Assembly: GCA_900239685.1 (NCBI GenBank)
Contig: OENT01000233.1
Span: forward strand, 91,797 to 155,796
Source of the DNA: Rotaria macrura
Lineage: Eukaryota; Rotifera; Eurotatoria; Philodinida; Philodinidae
Length of the DNA stretch: 64,000 nt
Direction of reading: 5' to 3'
In this document: positions 11,701-23,835 of the stretch, piece by piece
Position numbering within the stretch: position 1 is the first letter of the stretch
How the letters are laid out: each line of letters begins with the position of its first letter
Notes under the pieces: model-generated
Told to the model about the DNA's origin: nothing
What the model saw: the letters and a program-made list of their open reading frames with translations, nothing else
Database searches by the model: none
Position numbers and translations under genes: made by a program

Positions 11701-13742
11701 TACTCAACATTTGACTTCATGTTATTGAATAAAATTTAATATGAAGAAACGCTAATTGAGAGTATAAATAGTCGTGAATGTCGATTTAAACAAACACTCA
11801 GATAAGTAATTAAATATCGATGAGTAATCCGATGTAAACATTGATACTCTCTTTTTTCTTTCAAAAATGATATACAGATGCAAACCATGGATTTACCTAA
11901 TTAGACTCTTCAAGAGACATATCGACATGGATAGGTGTTTTGATCGATAGAAAAGTAAGAGCTCATCTATTGTTTTTACCTATTTTTTTGTTGATTATAA
12001 TTTGAAAAACAATAACTGGAAATAGTTCATTGATTAGTTGTAGCAAAAATTAAGTATTTTTAAACTCCTTACCGAACTTCTCGTATGGAACAGGATGCAA
12101 TTGTTTTAAGTACAAATCGAGACATTGAATCAGCATTCTTTATAATATAATCATGAATTATTTGAAGATATTTCCAATCGATTTCTACTTTATTATCATT
12201 CTATATGAAGAAATTAAATTTCTCAAAAGATTCAGTCTTATTTTGCTACTTACTAATTGTAATGATCCTATCATATAAGTGAAATTCGAATAAAACTTGG
12301 AAAAAAATGTCAATATTTTATCAATTGTATCTGGATTTTTATCATTTATGAGACATCTATTTTCAGTACAGACAGTGACAATCATTTTAATATAGTTGAA
12401 ATTATCTTACTCAAAATTATCACGATCATAAATACTAATCGAATGCACAGATGATGTTGTAGTGATTATTGGTAATACCGTTAAGGCGATGTTCTCTTCA
12501 GTATTCTATGAAGAAAACAACGAAGAATCAATTCATATAATGCGACATGTTCGAGGCACTATTTCATAGACTATGCTTTAAATATTCGAATACAAAATTA
12601 ACACACTGTTTCCAGTGTTTTGCATTGGTTGTAAATAAATATCTATAATTAATTTTAAGAGACGAAATCACCTGGAAAAAAAATTTCTCTTTCCCAAAGG
12701 TGAGCTTTCTGCAACCACTTGCGTAGAAGTATCACTATTGATGATATTGTCGAATGTTCAAAACAAAGATTGCATTCACGTAATATTAGCCAAGTTACTC
12801 GCATGCATTTGACAATTCTACTTCGAATCCGTTGCCTATCCTGAGAATCTTCGCTACGATATACTGTAAATTTTATATGTCATATCACAAAACCATGATA
12901 CGCATGATTAAAATAACATGTTTACAAACGTAATGAAATTTCGACGATCGAGCTCTCAGTTTTATCGTCACGTACGGTACCTCTACTATGTTCGTCATCA
13001 ATTTTAGTTCTAAAGTATTTTTGAATAGTGTCAACATGTGTTAATCATTGAATTTAAAAGTTTTAATACAATGTATATTTTATGTTTTGTATGCAGCTGA
13101 TTTTCATCTATTATAGTAGATTCGAAGTCATTTATGTAGAAAAACATTTTCTCTATTGGTTGTCAAATCACATTCGAGTCGATAGATCCGTGAAGTACTA
13201 CGAAAATCATTTTTAGTACGGTAGAAAGAAATTCATTTGTAACCGAAATTTTATCAAGATATAAAGAAAAAAAAATATTGTTGACTCTTACTCGTTCGTC
13301 TATTTGTTTTTTATTGTCGATCGTTGGAAATTTAACATTTTTAATCATGCTATCGTGTTTGTGACTCGTTGCTATTCCATTGTTATTTATATAGTTTTGT
13401 CGGCGTAAAATGATGCGATTGAATGTTCGACTAAAACGTGAACGTAGGCTAAGTCCATGACCAATGCTATCATCGTTGATGCTTCTCTGAAAATTGGATA
13501 CAAAAATTCGACTCCAACAATGATCAAAATGATGAAAAAAAAAGAATTACATCAACATTTTGTTTGAACTGTTGAATATTCGGTAAATTTGGTCGAATAA
13601 GAAATTCACCACAAAATGGACACAATATTCTGGGACGTCCATTAGATTCCGGATCACCTTCAATATCAAGTTGACATCGACGACAATACGATGAAGATGA
13701 AATTACTTCACAAAAAGAATTTCTACGTAATGCATTTGCCAT
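5781..13742 (-). CDS. HECTD2: HECT-type E3 ubiquitin ligase, HECTD2-like, multi-exon
   Basis: HECT ligases take ubiquitin from an E2 onto a cysteine and pass it to substrate. Well-supported exons, 5' to 3': 10501-10392, 10325-10177, then 10117-10000 or 9862-9730, 9575-9479, 9408-9301, 9238-9106, 9046-8787, 8721-8647, 7860-7550, 7476-7321, 5973-5953, 5880-5781. All phases match. Diagnostic stretches in order are GWWIPCGIRTLALF, FCQYPFVLSINAKR, GLDMGGLTKEWF, LVGILMGLAVYNSI, FEAFYYGFHSVCSSNALLLL, GSDRMPIGG, HTCFNQLLLPPY and the terminal EGFGIE. They follow human HECTD2 more closely than other HECT families. The catalytic cysteine is in HTCFNQ. Upstream exons (12.0-13.7 kb) are less certain and I could not find the exon or exons that should lie between 10501 and 12073. 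Large introns sit at 5974-7320 and 7861-8646. Confidence 0.88.
9730..10117 (-). CDS. Pair of homologous, apparently mutually exclusive exons of the HECTD2-like gene
   Basis: Exon a is 10117-10000 (118 nt) and exon b is 9862-9730 (133 nt). Both begin with two bases that complete an Asn codon opened by the upstream exon, and both end with GG that the next exon (9575-9479) completes as Gly. Exon a reads NTTNEKLN...NYTDFIID..DDIDVEFEYHLW. Exon b reads NHANEMII...IPLEEMAIDSLNYIDGERDYFEW. Each aligns to the same HECTD2 segment, which in human reads roughly NTANN...IPYTDF...LDHIDLMEEYHTW. Using both in series shifts the frame and meets a stop after a few codons, so only one can be used per mRNA. Confidence 0.75.
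12073..13742 (-). CDS. Probable 5' exons of the HECTD2-like gene, incomplete model
   Basis: Candidate exons in 5' order are 13742-13551, 13486-13292, 12863-12736, about 12671-12610, 12505-12411, 12356-12254 and 12200-12073. The last three join in matching phases, and the final one (IDWKYLQIIHDYIIKNADS) resembles the start of the helical region of HECTD2. The first exon starts with ATG and carries two CxxC pairs (CRRC and CPFCGEF), suggesting a small zinc-binding module. Exons 13486-13292 and 12863-12736 do not connect in frame through any splice pair I found, so an exon is missing, a site is non-canonical, or the first two exons belong to another transcript. Confidence 0.45.
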
Positions 13743-13981
13743 TATGAAATTTTTATTTGCAATAATGACAATTAGTTTTTTATTTCTTTCTTTCTTACTT
13801 GCTTACTTACATACTAACTTACTCACTCAATTGTAATAGTATTTCATTGGTTTTCAGGAGACAGCCAATCATGAAAATACATGATCATATAGGTTGTTGT
13901 TGTTGTTTTCGCCGAATCATTCTTCATTCCACGTGTCGTTTGAGAACTAGAAATTTGTGCTTTTGTTATCGAACTAAATCA
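13743..13981. promoter_or_regulatory. Short divergent intergenic region between the HECTD2-like and HRD1 genes
   Basis: The two start codons are 239 bp apart and point away from each other, so this stretch must hold both 5' UTRs and the promoters. It has T-rich and CTTA-type simple sequence near 13790-13820. No TATA box is obvious. If the CxxC exon at 13551-13742 is not part of HECTD2, it still marks a divergent transcript here. Confidence 0.5.
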
Positions 13982-16946
13982 ATGCCGCAAATTACATTAA
14001 TGAAAGCAGAATATTTAATTTTACTTAGTTTTTTACTAACATCCGTCGTTATAACAAATGCTTTTTATATAAAAAAACAATTTTATCCATCAGTTGTCTA
14101 CTTAACAAAGTCAAGTACAAGTCTTGCGGTAATGACAGACAATAATGAAATAAAATTTCACGTATATAACTATATTTATTTATTCATCGATTTATTGTTT
14201 TGCTAGGTTCTCTATGTTCAAGCATTTGTATTTGTTATTTTATTTGGTAAACTTGTTCAACGAATATTTCTTGGACAACTCCGAGCCATTGAAACTGAGG
14301 TATGTTAAAATTCAAAAGCTTGTTTCTTGTCTACATAACTCTTTGAAATACAATGTTTCGTTTTTATTTTCTTCTAGCATCTCTATGATCGCGCATGGTT
14401 TTCTATAACAGAAACATGTTTAGCTTTCACGGTATTTCGTGATGATTTTAGTCCACGTTTTGTAGCTGTGTTTGCAATTTTGCTTTTCCTGAAATGTTTC
14501 CATTGGCTGTTGGAAGACCGTGTTGATTTTGTAAGTACGATTTAGTCTTCGTAAGTCGAAGTGATCAATCAATAATTTAGATGGAACAAAGTCCTATCCT
14601 TGGACCCATATTTCATGCACGAATTATGGGTAAGATGACTTTTTTTTATTGATCCTGATATAAGTATTTGTCGATTGCTTTTCATAGGTCTTTTAAGTGT
14701 TCTGTGTTTGCTCGATTATTTATTTATTTCATCAGCTTATTTGCACACAATGGCAAAAGGTGCTTCAGTTCAAATCGTTTTTGGCTTTGAGGTAAGCAAA
14801 CGTATATTGAACGTGTAAAATTTTTCACTATTGTAAAAATGAAAGAGTTTATGTAATGGTACTCGTTTGAAAGCAATGTATTTTGATTGTTCAAAGGGCT
14901 AAATAACTTTATTCTATGAGTTATAGCAAATATTTATTTGAAATTTATTGTTGTATAAGATTAAAAATATTCCAATTAGTTTAAAGATGAATAGTTTTTT
15001 CTTAAATAAATGGATTAGAGATATAAATGAAGAAAAATGGTATCGTTAACGAGGTGGATCAGACTTGACATGAACAATTTTTAGTATAAATGAAGAGTGA
15101 TCGACTGAAAACGTGCTCATGCATACAAATCGAATCATTGTTATTCAATAGTTTTTTTAAAACAGAATACGAACAAATTTTCGAAGATTATTGACTTAAG
15201 ATTTAACAATAACTAGTCTTATGCCTGCGATCAAGTATGTGCCTAGTAGAATATATGCTGGATTTCGGTGGGATGAAAGTTTACTTTTTGAGGCTTGATT
15301 CGAATTATTTTCATACTACAGATTTGAGCAACTCAGCAACAAGAAACGCTCAGTTGTAGATGTGCGAAGATTAATGGTACAGGTTCTGTGATCTATCGTT
15401 GTCAGTTGAAGAGAATAATTTGTCGGTTTATTGAACATCGTTTTAGTATGCTATTCTACTTGTTACCGTTATCGCAACCGCAATAAAATATATTCTTCAT
15501 TCGATTGAAATTCGTGCCGGTGAACAATGGGAGAATAAAGGTGTATTCATGCTTTATTCAGATTTGATTCTTGGATTTTTTCGTCTGACGCTCTATATGG
15601 TATTTATAATAGTGATGATGAAGATTCATACGTTTCCGTTATTTGCTATCCGACCAATGTTTATTGCGATGAGGTATAATAAAACATGTACTTTTAGATT
15701 ATTCATTTATCCATTGCTTTGTTTTTCATTCAGGGCATTCCGTAAATCATGTAATGATGTTCTAGAATCACGACGTGCTATACGTAATTTAAATACAATG
15801 TATCCTGACTTAACAGCTGATGAACTTGGCAATGTTACTGACACGACTTGTATCATATGTCGAGAAGAAATGCAAGTACAACAAAGTATTAAACGACTTT
15901 CTTGTCAACATATATTTCATAAGAATTGTTTACGATCATGGTTTCAACGGCAACAAACCTGTATGTTTTAAGAAACGTGCCTTTGTTCTATTTTTCTATA
16001 TGAGTCATCGATACTATGACTTCAGGTCCTATTTGCCGAACAACTGTATTACGACCAACACCTCCTCGAGCAGCAGGAGCTGCTGCTGGAGCTGCAGCAC
16101 CACCATCACCTCCACCGCCATCAAATGCTCAACAACCCGGCGCTTCACAAGCTCAAATACCTACACCACAAGCTAGATTTGCATCACCACCGCCACCACC
16201 AAATACTTCTTTAGGATCAGCAAGTTCGAGTTCAACGACACCAATCAATACGACAACAAATCAAACAACATCACCAAATATCAATACAATTGGTGCCAAC
16301 ATGTTTCCACAAATGCCATTTAATTCATTTCCTATGGTCTTGCCACCATTTGGTAAGTTAATTGATAACGTAAAACGAAAAAAAATGAAGTTATTTTACT
16401 ATCATTATCATTCATTAAGCGTTTCCTCCTCCACCTTTACCACCAGCCGATTTTACTGGCATGTCTGAACAAGCAATTCGAGCGATGGAAGGAACAGAAT
16501 TAGCTCATGTTCAAGCACGTATACAATGCTTGCGTAATGTAAGAACATTATTAGATGCATCAATCATTCAAATGCAGCAATATATGAATATTGTATTGAC
16601 TCAAAGGTTTGTTTGCTTTGATATCATTTCTATTTTGCTCGACATTGTTGTTATTTTTTTCTTATTATTGTCTATCAATAGTAACATGGACAATGGTACT
16701 CGTGTATTGAATAATCTTGATAATGACCTTGATCAAATTCTAACATCATCTGAAAATATCAGCTCAACAAATGGTAAATTTCCTTCTTAAAAAACAAAAT
16801 TCTTGATTGAATTTCATTATTATTTAGATCTATTTAACACAATGAATGAAAATGATGCCGATGTAATACGTCGTCGACGATTAGAACATTATGGGAATAA
16901 GTTTTCTCCATCAATAGCAAATCAGGAAAATATTGATGATAGTTAA
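13982..16946 (+). CDS. SYVN1: E3 ubiquitin-protein ligase synoviolin/HRD1
   Basis: HRD1 is the ER-membrane RING ligase and retrotranslocation channel of ER-associated degradation. Eleven exons join in phase: 13982-14128, 14207-14299, 14378-14530, 14581-14629, 14688-14791, 15447-15673, 15734-15960, 16026-16352, 16420-16606, 16682-16773, 16828-16946, giving 574 aa (human about 617). The N-terminal half is a multi-pass membrane domain with family signatures FYIKKQFYPSVVYLTKSS, FRDDFSPRFVA, GASVQIVFGFE and HTFPLFAIRPM. The RING begins near residue 297 with CIICREEM and continues CQHIFHKNC...CPIC; its last two Cys lie across the 15960/16026 splice. A Pro/Ala/Thr-rich linker follows, then the conserved helix RIQCLRNVRTLLDASI and a short RRRRLEH tail. 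Another ATG in frame lies upstream at about 13871, but the family alignment favours 13982. Confidence 0.97.
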
Positions 16947-17245
16947 ATCTATTCTCATTTATATCTATTTGAAACAGTGCTCTCTTTACTTTTGATGCAA
17001 CGGTTTTGTTTTGTTCTAAGTTGGAATTTTCTTTCATTGTAAATACATAAGAATATATATATATATATATTGGTATAAGAGAGGTTGTTTTTTTTTTGCA
17101 TACTTGTTAACCCAGAGAGTTAAGGATTTTAGTCAATATAAAGAAGAAGAAAAAATATATAAATATATACAGAAACTTGATCTGATTCATGAACTAAAGC
17201 AATGGTGTATTCATTTTGTTTGTGTATATAAATTCATCTTATTTG

Positions 17246-17251
17246 AATAAA
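17246..17251 (+). terminator. Candidate polyadenylation signal of HRD1 (AATAAA)
   Basis: A canonical AATAAA hexamer lies 300 bp past the HRD1 stop codon. A (TA)n run at about 17054-17072 lies in the presumed 3' UTR. Confidence 0.5.
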
Positions 17252-20200
17252 GTAACTGATGTTAACAACAATACTTTAACTATCTATGATGATTATTGAT
17301 ATGTATTTGTAAAAAATTAGAAGGTAGAACGAAATCGCAAGGTCAACGAGGACTTTAGGTGACATTTTGTTTTGTTTTTCTTTCGTATTCTGTATCTGAT
17401 GAGGATTAATAATCACTTGGTGATGTGTTAGGTATTTTGCATAAGAAAAATGAACTAAACAAAATGATATCTGAATCTCTATTTTATATATAGAAGCATG
17501 ATAATCATTAACTCGACCAAGGACTTTATCAATCCGAAATGAATTATTTGGAAAAGTTAGCAATGGAATTGTTAATTCTAGCGCTCGATAAATAATAACG
17601 ATTCACTTCTGACGCTTTCTATTCAGAAGAAGGCGTAGGAATGAGTCATATGAGATCACGAATCCGTTAAAGTAGATAAGATTGAACTACTGCTTTAATA
17701 TTCAGTTTCGAAATACATTTTTCTATAAATCAAAGTACATTATTGATTTGACTTATGTAAATCATCATCCATTTCATGTAAACATATAGAATCAAGACTA
17801 TTGTTGATCTAATTTGTTTTTGTTTTTTAAAGGACTCCCTTTTTTTCTGCATTGGTTGTTCAGCAGTAACGAGTCAGAATGAAACTTGCTTGTCTAGATG
17901 TTTGTACAATACTAGACAGAACTTAGTATAATCTTCGTATAGCTGGATGTGTTTGTAGAGAGAAGACTTCAAAGTCTATTTCAAACATAATGTTGAATGA
18001 CAAATGTATATAAACTTACTCAGATCTAAAATTTCAAACGAGTTGACGACTTGCAACCGAATCGTCTTTTAACTAAAAGCAAATTCCACGTTCCATTTGA
18101 AAAAACAAATGATGCGTCTCGTTTTGTTTCAATAAACACTATGTGCTTTTACTCGTCACATTGTAATTTACATAGGAATGACTCCGATTTTATTAAGATT
18201 TTTTCATCGATTAGTTATAATGCATCAACATACAGCTTGTTTTAGTATCTAACTTCGGTGAAGTGTCATTTATTCGTATATTGAAAGGAATACATTAACT
18301 ATCATAACCTTCATTCATTTTTTTAGCAACGTAACCTAATAAAACGAAAGAGCACAAAAATTTGCCACCTATCATATCATCAATGATCAAGTTAAGAAGG
18401 AAAAAGCATTCAATACCAATTTAATAAAACTAAACTGGATGACGACTTCAGGATTTCTGGATCAAATCTTGTCCTTACATTAACTTCATTTCAAGTGAAT
18501 ATGCCAACGAAATCTAAAAATCCTTCAATTGTTCGACACTTCGACTAATATTAAATATAAGTTAATCTGCATGTATAAGATCATCTATCTATTGTGATCA
18601 TATTTTATTATTTGTTTTTCAATCTCTCAGAATCTTTTGCATTCTTTTTTTGTTAGCACCCATGTCGTGTGATAAAAAATTTTAAGATGCCATAAATTTT
18701 TAACGATAGGAACTTGTTTTTGAATTCGTTTAAATCATTCGTTTCACCTCTGGCGATGCTTTGTGTATTAACAACTAAGAATCTATGCATACTCTTGTGA
18801 GATAAAAATTGACTGTTTTTCTTAAATATTGCATACGTTCATGAGAAAAGATGAATTTAAAAGAATTTCATTTGTCAGCCAAGTATAGGTATATGTATTG
18901 ACAGGGGTTAAATTAATTTTTGACATGTATCAAATGATATTTCTGACTGTATATTGATATTGATTTATTGAAATAGATTGAATATAGTAGAATGAGAGCA
19001 TATCATATTTTTTACAGATAGCCTCAATCCATTAGAGTTTTGCTAATGTTGCTGAAAATTTTGATAAAATATAACCTACGACAAACTGGAACATTTTCTA
19101 CATAATGCTGTGAAACATTTCTCAAGAATTCTTTTCTACAGACATCAACAATTGTGATTTGATCATATTCCACTATTTCTAATCATCCAATTAACCATCA
19201 TAAAAAAATCACGGTGTCACATATTGTAACTTGGATAAGTTCTAAAAGTTAATTTCCATGTTCACCAATTCGAATTACCTTGAAAGAACATTTTCTTCGT
19301 TTCCCGAAATTGCCACCAGCGAAAAATTCTTTTGGTGAAGTTGAAATCAGCGGAAATAGAATAATTCTTCCAAAATACTAATTGAACTACGTCCATGCTA
19401 AACACATGCTCGAACTTTAATCGCTTATAAGCAGTCGATGATAATTATTGCAATACATACAAGATCGTTATGTTCGAAGAAAAATTACGATGAGAATCCG
19501 TGCTTGAATGTGGCTACGGATCGCTCATATAACTAATGCAACTACAAGAAAGAAAATTTTCGAACAGTTGCTTGAATGTCCACGAACCGGTTAACGTTTC
19601 CCGTTTCCGAACGTATTTTTGCAACTCCTATTACTAGTTCATTTTTCGCATTGAACAAGTTTTAATGTAATTGTTAGATATCACCTGATTGCGGCATAAC
19701 GTGTTTCACATTATAACATATATATCACACTAAGCATACGAATGAAAGAGAAGTTTCGCATTGGCCATTATCTAATAAATGATAAAATTCAGATGTGGGT
19801 GCTTGCGTGAGCGTCTGTGTGTGGGATTGAACATGGATGTGATGGTGTGTTTTTCTGCTGATCACTCACAGCTGACCTACACACGCATCCACTCCTCGTT
19901 TGACAATACCGTGTGCTAACGGTAATTGGTTGCCATGAGCACAGTAAATCTAGAAGAAAAAGAAAAAAAAATTGTCAATTTGATGATCAATATCGTTTAG
20001 ATTCTTCTAACAGCGATTTCTCACATGGCGTTCTTGAACACATCAGATTTAATATTATTCTTCATCAATGAGATTGCTTGTTCCACTTCTTTCACTCGGC
20101 AATCTTATAGCATCATTTTTATGACAAACTGACATGAAACAAAAAAATAGATATCCTAATTTTTCATAGTGCAAATTTGTCAGGTCAATCAATAGTCTAC

Positions 20201-23200
20201 GATTGCAATCATCTTAAAGTTTTTCTGTCACTCTTGCCGATTACTTCGTCTACATATTCTGCTTGCTTGTTTTTCTAGCTGAAAAATAGCATTGTTTTAT
20301 TGAATGACAAACTGATTTCCATTTAATATGAATTCTAGAGGGGTTTATTTCAATGTCAATCATTTTAAGCTAATCCCATCTTGAAAAATGTACTTGGCAC
20401 ATGAGATTTTTATTTTTCAAAGATTTTCGTCGAAGTCGATTTGAAATTTCTCTGCAATATATTTTTTGTGCGAAATCTTCAAATTACTCATTTTCCCTTT
20501 CATTAAAAAAAAACATCACAATTTATATATGAATTGGCTGATCAAGATGAAAGAATGAAAACAGCGAGTAGTACGTTCAAAATACGAGAGAACAGCATAA
20601 CCCGTAAGTATTCTCGAAGGAAATAGTGAAATCGCATTTTCTCTGTCCGAATGAACGGCGAATCGAAACCAAATAAAGACTTTCCTATCTATATGTTTCA
20701 ATTATTGCCACAAGTGGGAACTGTCAGTGACTCTCAAGTATTGAACAATGTAAAGCTTGAAAGAAAGTTAACAAGCATGAAAAACACCTGCCGACTCATC
20801 ACATTTTGGACATATTGTTTCATCCACGTATTGATACACATGCATCCGGCAAATGAATAACATTCAAACATATCATAGATATCAACATCACTTTTTCTTA
20901 TCCATTGCTTCCGCAATAGAATGGTTATAGATATATTGAAACTTTTACTTTCATGCATCGAAATCAGTGGAAAATCTTGTAACGCTGTGCATCTGTATTG
21001 TTCCTATAGATTATCATCAACATAAAAACGACAGTTTTCATGATGAATCCTAACCAGAAATGCAAAGTTATATACTTAAATTTCAAATTAATGTCGGTGT
21101 CTCATTAAGACCAATTCTTTTCTCCTTCGATTAGAGAAGATGTTTTATTTGATGGATGGCTTCAATGGAAATGTTTTTCTTCTTCTAAAATATTAGATAT
21201 AATACTTGAACTAGTTTCAAAAAGATTGCAGTTTGTGATGTTTAATTTTTATTCATCAAGTCTTTAGAAATCGCCATCTATTGTGACATGCTCCATGTCT
21301 ATCTGTTCTATGTTTTCGATTACTATCTCTTTTTCTTCTCCGATCATTTGAACAGACAACATGAAATCGAAAATCACCCAACTACTAGTGATTGCCTTCA
21401 TAGTATCCTTTTTATCTATCGGCATGCATCGACTTACAAAAAAAATAGCCAGTTATCGTGTCACCTTCTCTTTGTCCGTCCAACGTGATTCTGAATTCAA
21501 GACACGTAGTACTTTTACTGTGCTATGCCAGCTATGTTAAAGAAAACGAAATATTTAATAGCAAATATCTTTAGGTACGATGCTAATTCATAGAAATGTA
21601 TTCAATTATACTCTCGAAGTTTTATCATAACACTATATTTTACTTTAACAATGTTCAATACGACCACACAACACAGACAACAGCATTGTAATCGTTCTTG
21701 TACTGTGAAAAATTCTAAATAACGAAATAAATTCGATTTTTTTTAAATTCATTTTGTTTACACTTTGACTATGATTAAGTGAACGTGTAGTTTTAAAGTG
21801 ATATTCGATTACTAGACATATGGATTTCTCGTGGATCATATGAAAAGCACTATTTGGATCTGTTCAAAATGCAAGTAACTTTGGTCACATTTATTAAAGG
21901 CGGTGTACAGGTGTCCATCTCGATACAAAATCATTCAAGAACTAACACGTCAAATTATGATCCTACCAAATCATTCTACAATCAGATAGAACACTACACA
22001 GCAGCTATGGCGAGCAAGGTAAAATTGGTCAGTCAATGATGGAGCCATAACTACAAAAGAAAGACATCCAGGAGACATGAGTTTAAGCCTGTTCATTTTT
22101 GTAAGTCAAAGTGAGTGCCTAACTAACTACGGCGTCAATCACTTTAAAAAGTCCCTGCCTTCATAAAAAAACAATAGTCAACACGATAAGCCATCATATT
22201 GTGAAGTAACAAAATAGAGAGCTTCACGAGTGAAGGTTATGAATTGGTGCGCGTGAGCACTAGCAAAGCAAGAAATACTACCATAAGATACTATGAACTC
22301 ACATTATTCGTTACAGTCAAAAACAAATCACTGATACTCATACATTTCTTTTCTCATGTAAAAACGTTCCTACTTATCCAAAATGGACAAGGTATGATTT
22401 AGCCAATTGCGTGCACGTACTCTACTTATAATATGTTTACAAGTAAAACATTTAAAGTGATACCATCGAAAATCTTCTACCGAAGCATCCAATTTAGACG
22501 ACTTCTACAAAATGTGCACACAACTAATGCATAACTCAAAGCTTGCTCTAAAAGTCTACATTTATCAGCCAAAAACTTGATCACTACATTCGACCGTGAA
22601 AATAAACAAGACCGTGTTTAGTTCATGTATATGATAAATTAGTCTCAATCGAAAGACAAACATTGCGCACATTTTGTAAGAATATGTTTTAGTTTGATAG
22701 ATGCTAGAGATGCGAAAAAAAATTGTATCGAAGCCATGAACACCGCCTCACGTTAGAAGTTAAATTAATCCGTGCCTACTTTCTCTATATAAAACATTAT
22801 TTACGACATTGTTTGCACATGACTTTGAAAACATACGGTATCGAAAGCGTCTCATAGTTCTAGATGTTGCTATCGTACTCAAGGACCGTACAACCATTAA
22901 TGAGTATTCAGTTCATCGAAGTCTTGGAGAATTTTAAAAATTCAATTTTCTTTTGTGGAGAACACATTAAAGATTCATTTTCAATTAATTCATTCCGATG
23001 AATTCGTAAAAAGCGAAGAGAAAAAGAGAAATCCTTTCAATACGATGGTGGTTAATTGGTTTATATAGGCTCATTACAATTATCTGTCCCCTTACAGAAC
23101 ACTTGTCTGATTAATCATGATTAAATAATAGGATGATCTTTTCGAAGTGAAATTAGTCTTTCCATATACTTAAAGCGAAGTTGTGCGAGAGAAACATTCA

Positions 23201-23213
23201 TTTCCATCCTGAG
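17252..23213. other. Gene-poor region of about 6 kb
   Basis: I see no exon with protein-family similarity on either strand. Open frames here are all under 100 codons, AT-biased and without neighbouring exons in phase. I found no tRNA-like box B. A GT-rich patch lies near 19800-19850. The stretch could hold regulatory DNA, a decayed gene copy or non-coding RNA; the sequence alone does not say which. Confidence 0.5.
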
Positions 23214-23780
23214 ATGCCTCGAACACAACATGCGCGTAAACGTCTCTCATCATCTTCTTTTATCAAATTCGTTGCTCGACTTCAACGAACATTTTCATCA
23301 AAAAATCTGATGTCATCAACTCCTGTTGTTCAACAGCAGCAGCAGCAACAACAAGTACAACAACTATCTCGTCAAACATATTCATCTCATGTAAGTAACT
23401 TGTATAATAAAGAAAAATGTTGTTGGAAACGATTCATTTTGTAGCTTCCTTCATTCCCATCTCTCTCACATTCGAACTATCCACGATGTCGTTTATCACA
23501 AATACTTTATGATCCAACGAGACAAGTTGAATATTTAAGTGAAATTGAAGAGAAAACTGATTCTTCAACAACTGAACGATCACTTTCTATTGATGATAAT
23601 GATTCCTGTTATGATTCAATGAGTGATAATCGTAATGATCGATTTAATTTATCTCAAATGAATGTTAGCATGAATGAAACATCTAGTAATCATCGTCGAA
23701 CAATGCAACTTAAATTACCTAATTCGTTAGATACAGCTCGTTTTCATTCAACAGCTATCAATGATATGGGAAACTTTTGA
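23214..23780 (+). CDS. Hypothetical low-complexity protein, two exons
   Basis: Two exons, 23214-23390 and 23445-23780, join in phase 0 through a 54-nt intron with GTAAGT and TTTTGTAG ends, giving 170 aa. The N-terminus is basic (PRTQHARKRL...FIKFVARLQRTF) and is followed by a Gln-rich tract of eight Gln encoded by CAG/CAA. The second exon is acidic and Ser/Asn-rich, with SQILYDPTRQVEYLSEIEE as its most structured part. No domain is recognised. The ATG at 23214 is the first in the frame. An AATAAA follows 50 bp after the stop. The clean intron and coding-like composition make it a real gene; function is unknown. Confidence 0.6.
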
Positions 23781-23829
23781 TTTGCTTAGAAATATAGTCG
23801 TTTTTTTTTTGTATTGTCTATTTATTCAT

Positions 23830-23835
23830 AATAAA
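23830..23835 (+). terminator. Candidate polyadenylation signal (AATAAA)
   Basis: A canonical hexamer lies 50 bp after the stop codon of the small gene ending at 23780. Confidence 0.55.

Noticed and set aside
13163..13348. 61-codon minus-strand frame
   Set aside because: It is read-through of a probable HECTD2 exon (13486-13292) past its GTAAGAG donor, not a separate gene.
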